Of a stretch of 64,000 nucleotides of DNA, positions 56,945 to 64,000 are shown in pieces. How positions within the stretch are numbered: position 1 is the stretch's first letter; each line of letters begins with the position of its first letter. The notes below the pieces were generated by a model, which had not been told where the DNA came from, did no database searches, and worked only from the letters and a program-made list of their open reading frames with translations. The position numbers and the translations under genes are program-made. The DNA comes from Persicirhabdus sediminis (GTDB taxonomy: Bacteria; Verrucomicrobiota; Verrucomicrobiia; Verrucomicrobiales; Akkermansiaceae), in NCBI RefSeq assembly GCF_016595495.1, contig NZ_JAENIM010000047.1, positions 17,945 to 81,944 of the forward strand, given 5' to 3'.

Positions 56945-57520
56945 ATGTACCGCACACTCGCACTGCTCACGACTTCACTGGCACTCGTTGCCTGTAAAAA
57001 GAAAGGCGAAATCGTAGAATATACGGTTCCCAAATCGCCAGCACCAGGTGAAATGCCTGCCATGCCTGCTGGAATGGCTCCAACTTCTGGTGGCTCAGGC
57101 CACGCTCACGGATCTGGATTCCACTGGGAACTGCCAGCTAACTGGTCAGAGAAAGCTGGCTCAGCCATGCGCCTAGCTACCATCGTTATCCCAACAGTTG
57201 GAGAAGACAGCGTAGAAGCGTCCATCAGCGTATTTGGTGGCAACCTCGCCGCTAACATCAACCGCTGGCGCCAACAAGCCGGACTCGAGCCACTCGAGGA
57301 CCAAGCGCTCGCCGCTAGCATGCAGCCTGTAGAAACTCGCGTCGGACCAGGTTTCATCACTCCTATCTACAACGACCAAGCTCCCGCTAACGGCATTCTC
57401 GGAGCCATCATCCCGCTGCCAGACGAAAAAGCTATATTCATCAAAGCCACTGGTCCTAACGACCAGCTGAAATCAATCCAGTCAGACTTCATCCTCTTTA
57501 CCGAATCTATCTGCAAATGA
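56945..57520 (+). CDS. Lipoprotein of the cytochrome c maturation locus
   Basis: 191 residues. Signal with lipobox LVAC (Cys17), then a Pro/Met/Ala-rich and His/Gly linker (MPAMPAGMAP, SGHAHGSGFHW) and a globular domain. Its stop overlaps the resB start (ATGA), so the two are translationally coupled, which suggests a joint role in heme or cytochrome handling. Function unknown; the His/Met-rich linker could bind metal (speculative). Confidence 0.75.
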   Translation: MYRTLALLTTSLALVACKKKGEIVEYTVPKSPAPGEMPAMPAGMAPTSGGSGHAHGSGFHWELPANWSEKAGSAMRLATIVIPTVGEDSVEASISVFGGNLAANINRWRQQAGLEPLEDQALAASMQPVETRVGPGFITPIYNDQAPANGILGAIIPLPDEKAIFIKATGPNDQLKSIQSDFILFTESICK

Positions 57521-58665
57521 GCCAATCATCCGCATCTAAGTTTTCTATCAAGTCGCTGGCATCAGCGGGCATTTTCTATTACGCCACACTCTGGCTAATC
57601 GTGCTCGTCGTCATCGGCACCATCGCCCAGAAGTATTCAGGCCTGCAGTTCTGCCTAGATAAATACTTCTCTTCATGGTGGATCCAACCGTTGGACATGC
57701 CATTCGTCGTTGTGCCAGGTGGCCGCCTCACCATGGCCATCATCATGGTCAACCTAACTGCTAAACTCATCTTCTCCACCAAGTGGAAGTGGAAAATGAT
57801 TGGCATCAACATCACCCACATCGGCGTGATGATCCTCATGATCGGTGGTGTAGTTACCGCCTATACCACCATCGAGGGCAACGTCGCCCTAAAAGAAGGT
57901 GAGCAAGCCAATCAATTCAGCGCCTTCCACGAGCTGGAAATCGCCGTCATTGATAGATCGTCTGCAGATGAAGACAAAGTCACCGCATTCTCCGATGGTT
58001 TCTTCCGAGTGAACGAGCCATTCTCAGCTGATAGCCTGCCGCTGAAATTCAACATCCTTGAATACTACCCTAACTGTGAGCCAACCGCTCGCAAGGAATC
58101 TGAAGTCAACGACAAGCTGATCAACCGCGCAGCTCAAAACTTCAAACTCAAAGCACTCACTCACGATGCTAAGGACCAAAACCTAGCTGGCATGATGGTA
58201 GACATTAGCGGCCTCAAAGAAGGCCAAAATGGCACCTACATGCTGCTCAACAGCCCTGGCCTGCCACGCATTTCCGTCACCGCTGAAGATGGCAAAGAAT
58301 ACGAAATCATCCTGCAGAGACGCGTTTACAAGCTACCATTCACCATCAAGTTAGACACCTTCACTCGCGAGCTGCACGCTGGCACCAGCATGGCTAGCGC
58401 TTACAGCTCCATGGTTGAGGTGATCGAAGGTGATACTCACGAAAACGTCAAAATCTACATGAACCACCCGCTGCGCCGTCACGGGTTCACGTTCTATCAG
58501 GCATCATTTACCCAAGGTGAACGCAATACCAGCATTCTCCAAGTGGTGTACAACGACGGTGAAAGCCTACCGTATTACGCCATCATCACCATCGCACTGG
58601 GGCTACTGCTCCACCTCGTCATCCAACTTCCACGTCTCATCGTAGCCGCCAAACAAAAAGCTTAA
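57517..58665 (+). CDS. resB: Cytochrome c biogenesis protein ResB (Ccs1)
   Basis: 382 residues. System II heme delivery and ligation partner of CcsA, in the inner membrane. LIVLVVIGTIAQKYSGLQFCLDKYF is the first membrane segment and TMAIIMVNLTAKLIFS the second, with a large periplasmic domain from about 120 to 350 and a last membrane segment near the end. Starts 4 nt inside the upstream gene and ends 8 bp before ccsA. Confidence 0.9.
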   Translation: MSQSSASKFSIKSLASAGIFYYATLWLIVLVVIGTIAQKYSGLQFCLDKYFSSWWIQPLDMPFVVVPGGRLTMAIIMVNLTAKLIFSTKWKWKMIGINITHIGVMILMIGGVVTAYTTIEGNVALKEGEQANQFSAFHELEIAVIDRSSADEDKVTAFSDGFFRVNEPFSADSLPLKFNILEYYPNCEPTARKESEVNDKLINRAAQNFKLKALTHDAKDQNLAGMMVDISGLKEGQNGTYMLLNSPGLPRISVTAEDGKEYEIILQRRVYKLPFTIKLDTFTRELHAGTSMASAYSSMVEVIEGDTHENVKIYMNHPLRRHGFTFYQASFTQGERNTSILQVVYNDGESLPYYAIITIALGLLLHLVIQLPRLIVAAKQKA

Positions 58666-58672
58666 TCATCTC

Positions 58673-60694
58673 ATGACGCCATCATTTCCCATGAAATATC
58701 TAGCCATCCTACTGGCCGCTCTCAGCTGGCTGATTCCAGCTAGCAGCCACGCCTACGAAAAAGAAGCCGGCAAGCTAGCATCCGAGCGCATCACCGCTGA
58801 TGCAGGTGAGTTACTCAGCCCGATCCCTGTGCTCCACGGTGGTCGCATCATGCCGCTAGATAGTTTTGCTAAAGTCCACCTGCTCTCCGCCTATCACAAA
58901 TCTACGGTGAAGGGCGAAGACAAGGAAAAGCTTGGTTACAACCAATGGTTTGCCCAGCTGGTACTCGACCGCGACGCAGCCTATCAGATCAAGTTTTTCC
59001 GCCTGCGCAATCCAGACCTCATCGACCACCTCGGGTTAGAAGAACGTCTCGACGGACTCTTCAGCCTAGACGAACTGCGCGAGCCGATTGACTCTAAGTC
59101 TGACGAAATCCAAATCATCTACGAAAAAGATACTGACCTGCGCACCTTAGTAGAGAAGCAACTGCTCGACCTTAATAACGTCGTACGCACTATCTTTGCC
59201 GTCAGCCGCAGCCTCACAGCACTCACTCCTGAAGTCATGGTGATGGACGCCAAGCTCGCTGCCGACATGCACTTCCCAGCCGGCAAAGCGATCAGCTACT
59301 ACCAGCTGTCCGAAGCCATGCCAAAGCTCGAGCCTATCCTCACAGGCATGCAAGGCAAGCCGTCTAACGAGCACACTGATTACGAGCGCGCCGCTTATGC
59401 CGTCGCCGAGCAGATGTTCCGCATGCAGCAGTACGAGTCATCATTCCAGAGCATCGCACTGATCCCGCCAGCTGAAGATCCAGACTCTAACCCGTGGTTA
59501 TCTCCATGGGAAGCCATTGCTAGAGATGACCTAACGGAGACGCAATCCAGCCAGCTGGCTCAGCTCTCAGAAGTCATTCTCGCACTCTCTTTTAAAGAGG
59601 ACGAAAAAGCCAAAGAGCTGATTCCTAGCTACATTGACAGCCTAGATATCACTCCAAACATCAGACTGGAAATCCCAGAAACCATCAATGCATGGAAAGT
59701 GCCAGGTTTCCTAGCAGGCATCGGTTTCACTCTGCCATTCAGCAAGAATGCCACCGAAATGCTCTACAACCATTTCGACTCATTTGAATACAGCTTAGCG
59801 TTCTACGTACTTGGTTTCATCTTCCTCGCTATCAGCTGGCTGCAAGCTAACGGCAAAAATCTTCGCTGGGTATCCTTCTCATGGGTCACCCTCGGATTCC
59901 TACTTCACACCTATGGCCTGCTGCTTCGCATGCTCATCCGTGGCCGCCCGCCAGTGACCACCATTTACGAGTCTATCATCTTTGTTGGATTCACCTGCGT
60001 TCTTGTTGGCCTCATCGTCGAGTGGAAACGCCGTGACGGACTCGGATTAATTGTCGCCATCGTGCCTGGTTCCATCCTTCACTTTGTCGGCTTCAAATAC
60101 GCCATCGAGGGCGATACTCTTAAACCATTGGTTGCCGTGCTCGATTCTAACTTCTGGCTAGCCACTCACGTGGTGACCATCACCATCGGTTACGGCACCT
60201 CAGCGGTTGCAGGCCTCATCGCCACCGTCTATCTCTACGTTAGACTCTTCAACCAGAAGAACAAAGCACTGCTGCAGAGCATTGCCAAAAACTTCGTTGG
60301 CATCACGCTCGTCTCGTTGCTATTTGCCATCGTTGGTACCATCCTCGGAGGTATTTGGGGTGACCAGAGCTGGGGCCGCTTCTGGGGCTGGGATCCTAAG
60401 GAAAATGGCGCCCTACTCATCTGCCTATGGCTGTTGTTAATTGTCCACGGCAAATGGGGCAAGCAGCTCGACGAACTCGGCTACGCCACCATGCTCTCGC
60501 TGACATCAATCACCGTGTTAGTAGCTTGGTTTGGCGTTAACCTACTCAGCGTTGGCCTTCATAGCTACGGCTTTACCGATGGTGCACTATTCTGGCTAAC
60601 ACTCTCATGTGGAGCTATTGCCGTGATCACCTTCGTGCCAGCGATCCTCATCTATCTGCGCGACAGAGCCAATAGCACACCACCGCAAAATTAA
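58673..60694 (+). CDS. ccsA: Cytochrome c biogenesis protein CcsA (ResC), with N-terminal periplasmic domain
   Basis: 673 residues, heme channel and synthase subunit of system II. The first ATG is followed by a second (MKYLAILLAALSWLIPASSHA) that starts a neat signal peptide at 58691. A roughly 350-residue periplasmic domain with Gln/Leu-rich helices precedes the CcsA core. The core shows the WWD-type heme motif GDQSWGRFWGWDPKENGALL (near 570), followed by eight or so membrane segments in total. The N-terminal extension is larger than in textbook CcsA. Confidence 0.88.
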   Translation: MTPSFPMKYLAILLAALSWLIPASSHAYEKEAGKLASERITADAGELLSPIPVLHGGRIMPLDSFAKVHLLSAYHKSTVKGEDKEKLGYNQWFAQLVLDRDAAYQIKFFRLRNPDLIDHLGLEERLDGLFSLDELREPIDSKSDEIQIIYEKDTDLRTLVEKQLLDLNNVVRTIFAVSRSLTALTPEVMVMDAKLAADMHFPAGKAISYYQLSEAMPKLEPILTGMQGKPSNEHTDYERAAYAVAEQMFRMQQYESSFQSIALIPPAEDPDSNPWLSPWEAIARDDLTETQSSQLAQLSEVILALSFKEDEKAKELIPSYIDSLDITPNIRLEIPETINAWKVPGFLAGIGFTLPFSKNATEMLYNHFDSFEYSLAFYVLGFIFLAISWLQANGKNLRWVSFSWVTLGFLLHTYGLLLRMLIRGRPPVTTIYESIIFVGFTCVLVGLIVEWKRRDGLGLIVAIVPGSILHFVGFKYAIEGDTLKPLVAVLDSNFWLATHVVTITIGYGTSAVAGLIATVYLYVRLFNQKNKALLQSIAKNFVGITLVSLLFAIVGTILGGIWGDQSWGRFWGWDPKENGALLICLWLLLIVHGKWGKQLDELGYATMLSLTSITVLVAWFGVNLLSVGLHSYGFTDGALFWLTLSCGAIAVITFVPAILIYLRDRANSTPPQN

Positions 60695-60713
60695 GTCCCT
60701 TTCTTCATTCAAA

Positions 60714-60741
60714 AGCAGCCAGCTCCAGCTGGCTCGCTGCT
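60714..60741. other. Inverted repeat before hemE
   Basis: AGCCAGCT cc AGCTGGCT, flanked by AGC/GCT, makes a stem-loop in the 87-bp gap between ccsA and hemE. It has no T-run, and it is followed by the CTGAAAACTG word also found near 14067. Confidence 0.45.
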
Positions 60742-60781
60742 GAAAACTGCACACTGAAAACAAACCTACTTCTTTCCTATC

Positions 60782-61810
60782 ATGACCTCACGTCAACGAT
60801 TCCTAGCAGCCGCCCACCGTCAAGAAACTGACCAAACTCCTGTGTGGGTGATGCGTCAAGCTGGCCGTTATTTGCCAGAGTATCGCGCGCTCAAAGAGAA
60901 ATATAGCTTCACTGAAATGGTGCGCTCGCCAGAGCTCGCCACTGAAGTCACCCTGCAGCCACTGCGCCGCTACGCGCTGGATGCCGCTATCATTTTCTCA
61001 GACATCCTCATCATTCCTGAAGCGCTTGGCCAACCGTACCACTTCCGCGATGGCGGCGGTATCGGCATGGATTTCATCATCGATAGCCCAGAAAAAATCG
61101 CCGCTCTCGATCCTACTAACATCGAGGAAAAACTCGCCTACCTTCCAGCCGCACTCAAGCTAACTCGCAACGAGATTGGCGACGAAAAAGCACTGCTTGG
61201 ATTTGCAGGATCACCATGGACGCTCGCAGCCTACATGACTGAAGGTGGCTCACTAAAAGACTGTCTTGCTCTGAAAACACTTTATTACAAAGAGCCTGCT
61301 CAGTTTGAAGCGCTGATGGAAAAACTCGTTGCCTCTATCACCGACCTGATCAAGATGAAAATCGCCGCCGGTGTGGATGCCATCCAGATCTTCGACAGCG
61401 CAGGTGCCTATTGCCCAGCTGGCCACTACGAAGACATGTCCATGAAGTGGATCCGCCGCATCATCGACGCTCTACCAGCTGATTTCCCAGTGATCCTATT
61501 TGCCAAAGGCATGGCTCACCAAAAAGACGCGCTCGTCGCCTCTGGCGCTAGCATCCTCAGCCTAGACTGGACTGTGGACCTGCCTAGCTACTACGACGAC
61601 CTGCCAGCTAACATCGCGGTTCAGGGCAATCTCGACCCAATCATTCTCAGCGCCGACGCTGACATCGTTAGAGCGGAAGCTCGCCGCCTGCTCAGCTCTA
61701 TGGAAGGCCGCCACGGTCATATTCTCAACCTTGGCCACGGCATCCTGCCATCTGCCAAGCCTGAGAACATGCAGGTACTGATGGAAACTATCGCCGAGTT
61801 CAAACGCTAA
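60782..61810 (+). CDS. hemE: Uroporphyrinogen decarboxylase
   Basis: 342 residues. Removes four carboxyl groups from uroporphyrinogen III to give coproporphyrinogen III, in the cytoplasm, on the route to heme. PVWVMRQAGRYLPEYRALK (with the conserved Arg pair), DAAIIFSDILIIPEALG and GFAGSPWTLAAYM are diagnostic. Lies just behind the cytochrome c maturation genes, so heme supply and heme use sit together. Confidence 0.96.
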   Translation: MTSRQRFLAAAHRQETDQTPVWVMRQAGRYLPEYRALKEKYSFTEMVRSPELATEVTLQPLRRYALDAAIIFSDILIIPEALGQPYHFRDGGGIGMDFIIDSPEKIAALDPTNIEEKLAYLPAALKLTRNEIGDEKALLGFAGSPWTLAAYMTEGGSLKDCLALKTLYYKEPAQFEALMEKLVASITDLIKMKIAAGVDAIQIFDSAGAYCPAGHYEDMSMKWIRRIIDALPADFPVILFAKGMAHQKDALVASGASILSLDWTVDLPSYYDDLPANIAVQGNLDPIILSADADIVRAEARRLLSSMEGRHGHILNLGHGILPSAKPENMQVLMETIAEFKR

Positions 61811-61857
61811 GCGCAAATCATTCTACCAGCTGGAAATTTCTAGCTGAAAAAATCATC

Positions 61858-61893
61858 AAAGCGACGCCACCTGATGGCTGTCGCTTTTTTTTT
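61858..61893 (+). terminator. Terminator of hemE
   Basis: AAAGCGACGCCA pairs with TGGCTGTCGCTTT (one bulged T), followed by a run of T residues. Confidence 0.88.
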
Positions 61894-61896
61894 GCG

Positions 61897-61992
61897 CTAG
61901 TCAGACGAGCCAGCTAACAGACGATCATAGACAGCTTCAATCTGAGCAGGACTGAATTGCCTCCTAGCCAAACGTACCTTCCTACTCCCCAT
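61897..61992 (-). CDS. Possible 31-residue HTH-like peptide, translationally coupled
   Basis: Reads MGSRKVRLARRQFSPAQIEA then a stretch ending LLAGSSD and stop. The ATG at 61990-61992 overlaps the 3' end of the upstream gene by 11 nt. The sequence resembles the first helices of a resolvase- or RHH-type helix-turn-helix, cut by a stop directly at the terminator of hemE. It may be a real short peptide or the stub of a lost DNA-binding protein. Confidence 0.3.
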   Translation of the reverse strand: MGSRKVRLARRQFSPAQIEAVYDRLLAGSSD

Positions 61993-63160
61993 CAACTACC
62001 GTGTCGAAGTCAGGATAAGTAATCTCTGGGAGATTATTACCACCCGTATAGATTCCTGCATAACTTGAACTCGCACTACTGCTCGTTGGAAAATTTGAAG
62101 AAGAGTCTGGCTCAGGCTGAAATACAGGTATAGGAATAGGAGCTATCTCCGGCTCACTCCTAACGTAATCCGAAGACTGCTCCATCACGGCTTCATAATA
62201 AGCCAAATGCTCCCGCTCCATTTTCTCAAGCTCACTTAATTGATCATCTTCACCTAACGGTCTTTCTAGTTGGACTTGATTATCACGATCAGCTTGCATC
62301 TCCTTTTCTAAAAGCATAAGAGTCTCTTGAAGTAAGCGTTCTCGCTCAGCCCGAGCTTCTTCGGCTTCACGAGCCATCTCAGCTTGATGTGCTTGAATGG
62401 CTTCCATTCGCTCTTGGCGATCAGCTGCTAACTCATTGTTAAACCTAATAATCTGTGCGGTATTTTTCTTTTGAGCCTCGATGGTACGCGCCTGCACCAT
62501 CTGCGCATGCTGGGTTTGCGACTCTCGCTCAGCATGCTTTTCTATCGCCAATGCCGCACTCACTTTAAGATAAACCTGATCAGCCAGCAGCGCAGCGTCA
62601 GCTAAAACTCCGGAATAGCCAAATTGAACTTTGTCTGATTCTGCCAAATCAGCCACGCTAACAAATGATGATCCTTCATCGTGGTCGGCCCAAAATCCGT
62701 CAGCTTGAAAGTCGCGAGATTTAACATTTTTTAAGCTACGTCCGTCAGCCAAGGTCAACTCGGGTAAACCTGACGGCACTCTAGCGGAACTGCTCACCCA
62801 TTGAGTAGGTATGGATCTAGCTGGAGAGAAATCACAGGCAGCAACAAGCATGCGACCGCCGTCTAGCATCTGAGCAGCCTGACCAGCTAGCTTCGCTTCT
62901 TCAGCTTGGAGCAAACTATATCTATCTTTTAGCTGAAGGTGTTTCGCTTGCCAGTCATCACGCGAGGCTAGCAAATAATCGTTAGAGCTGGCTAGAATTG
63001 ATTCGCATAATTCCTGCTGCTCTGCGAAGAGCGCGTTCACCTTCTCATCAAGCTGGCTGTGCTCGCCAGCCACTACAACACGCTGCTGCGTTTGCTCGCA
63101 ATTTCCAGCTAGAAATGAACTGGCAAAAAATAGACTCGTTAGGATACTTGACTTCATCAT
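61982..63160 (-). CDS. Secreted coiled-coil protein of unknown function
   Basis: 392 residues. Signal peptide (SILTSLFFASSFLAGNC) with a Cys at 21 that could be lipidated. Globular region about 25-215 (contains LPELTLADGRSLKNVKSRDF), then a long charged coiled coil (about 220-320, with AEEARAERERLLQETL) and a Ser/Pro-rich low-complexity tail. Probably periplasmic or envelope attached. No enzyme motif recognised. Confidence 0.65.
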   Translation of the reverse strand: MMKSSILTSLFFASSFLAGNCEQTQQRVVVAGEHSQLDEKVNALFAEQQELCESILASSNDYLLASRDDWQAKHLQLKDRYSLLQAEEAKLAGQAAQMLDGGRMLVAACDFSPARSIPTQWVSSSARVPSGLPELTLADGRSLKNVKSRDFQADGFWADHDEGSSFVSVADLAESDKVQFGYSGVLADAALLADQVYLKVSAALAIEKHAERESQTQHAQMVQARTIEAQKKNTAQIIRFNNELAADRQERMEAIQAHQAEMAREAEEARAERERLLQETLMLLEKEMQADRDNQVQLERPLGEDDQLSELEKMEREHLAYYEAVMEQSSDYVRSEPEIAPIPIPVFQPEPDSSSNFPTSSSASSSYAGIYTGGNNLPEITYPDFDTVVDGE

Positions 63161-63269
63161 CGTGGCATGACTTCAGCTTGCCTCACAAAAGAATTGTTCG
63201 GCAGTTACTGAAGACAAAACAACGACAATGAACGTTTAAGTCAAGACCTTAAACTTGCTGAGAGAAGGT

Positions 63270-64000
63270 CTAGATCCCCTTCCACTCGAAGCTGCTCATC
63301 ATCTGCATGATTTCAGCTGGTGGGCGCTGGGCTTTGAGCAGTTGGGCCATAGTTTTCATGTAAGGCTCAGTGTGCTTGAAGAACGCGTAATAACCTTCGC
63401 AGAGGTAGGCGATTTTTTCACCTTCTTCGTTAGTGGTGATACGATGTTTTGGACACTCACCAAAACATGCTGGTAGATATTTACAGCGCAGGCACTGTTG
63501 TGGCAGCGTGGTGTATTTCTTCTCACCAAAGTTTTCCTGGAAAGTTGAGCAGGCCATCTCCTCGAGTGAGTTCTCTTTGATATTGCCAATCTTGAACTCA
63601 GGATAGACGTAGTGGTCACAGGCGAAGACGTCGCCATTGTGCTCCATCACTAGGCCTTGGCCGCAATGTTTACTATGCACACAGGTGCTCGGCATTTGCC
63701 CAGCAAAGGCCTCCAGCGCATTGTCGAATTGTTTGACGTATACACGACCAACATCACGCTGCACCCAGATATTGAAAATCTCTATCAAGAACTTACCCCA
63801 TGCCTCAGGGCTCACACTTTCTTTGGTGACTTGGGCTTCACCTTCGTACTCGTTAGTAACTAACTTAAGCACGGCATTTTCATCCTGAGTGATGCGCTCT
63901 TGGATAGGAATGAACTGGATCCAGCCATCACCGATGCGGCGGAGAAACTCGTAAACTTTGCGTGGTTGCTGAGCATTCAGGCTATTAACCACCACCATGA
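63270..64000 (-). CDS. Radical SAM/SPASM protein, sulfatase-maturase-like (partial)
   Basis: The 3' part of a gene whose start lies beyond the window. The visible 240 or so residues include the SPASM domain: CVHSKHCGQGLVMEHNGDVFACDHYVYPEFKIGNI, then PQQCLRCKYLPACFGECPKHR and YLCEGYYAFFKHTEPYM. The cysteine pattern binds auxiliary iron-sulfur clusters. The order matches anaerobic sulfatase-maturating enzymes, which convert a Cys or Ser of sulfatases into formylglycine. An ATG near the window edge is probably internal. No sulfatase is seen in this window. Confidence 0.85.
   Translation of the reverse strand, partial: MVVVNSLNAQQPRKVYEFLRRIGDGWIQFIPIQERITQDENAVLKLVTNEYEGEAQVTKESVSPEAWGKFLIEIFNIWVQRDVGRVYVKQFDNALEAFAGQMPSTCVHSKHCGQGLVMEHNGDVFACDHYVYPEFKIGNIKENSLEEMACSTFQENFGEKKYTTLPQQCLRCKYLPACFGECPKHRITTNEEGEKIAYLCEGYYAFFKHTEPYMKTMAQLLKAQRPPAEIMQMMSSFEWKGI

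Overview
The window comes from a Gram-negative bacterium, most probably of the Verrucomicrobiota (inference). Support: an outer-membrane lipid A gene (lpxB), a PEP-CTERM surface protein with a Verrucomicrobia-like tail, a tmRNA tag ending in ELALAA, system II cytochrome c maturation, an anaerobic-sulfatase-maturase-like radical SAM protein, and intergenic DNA full of short palindromes and a recurring CCAGCTGG / GCTAGC / CTAG word.

Layout. 1-730: repeats only. 731-5050: envelope proteins, a gamma-glutamylcyclotransferase-like enzyme and a lone HNH endonuclease. 5108-10580: a duplicated locus. Two related inverted-repeat elements each precede a terminator and an initiator tRNA gene, and they bracket a SWIM/SNF2 helicase; beside the second tRNA lie a scrambled tRNA remnant and tmRNA. 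10581-14216: repeat-rich accessory DNA with small lipoproteins. 14274-24833 (minus): one operon running ABC transporter, NikR-like regulator, two DUF1989 proteins, biotin-dependent carboxylase, allophanate hydrolase. This fits guanidine assimilation (guanidine to carboxyguanidine to allophanate to ammonia) better than urea use. The regulator lacks half of the NikR nickel ligands, no guanidine riboswitch is visible, and a cluster of GCATG half-sites lies upstream.

25146-27650: a NYN nuclease, a Lys/Ala-rich basic protein and ilvA. 27760-42583 (minus): the str-S10-spc ribosomal protein cluster from rpsL to secY. It lacks tuf, rpsN, rpmD and the alpha operon, and carries a secreted coiled-coil protein gene between rpsS and rplV. 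42843-50565: cardiolipin synthase, a decayed PEP-CTERM tail, an M29-like protein, a stand-alone ovothiol-type methyltransferase, a PEP-CTERM protein, a Rid protein, a papain-like fold protein and a Gfo/Idh/MocA oxidoreductase. 50648-55366: a large MscS channel, a degenerate M28-like protein and lpxB. 55498-61810 (plus): cytochrome c, a TPR protein, a lipoprotein, ResB and CcsA, then hemE, a cytochrome c and heme supply block. 61897-64000: a small ORF, a coiled-coil secreted protein and the 3' part of a radical SAM/SPASM gene cut by the window edge.

The two most unusual systems are the guanidine operon with its apparently repurposed NikR and the tRNA-fMet / inverted-repeat duplication around the SNF2 helicase. 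All names come from reading motifs in the sequence; no database search was run.
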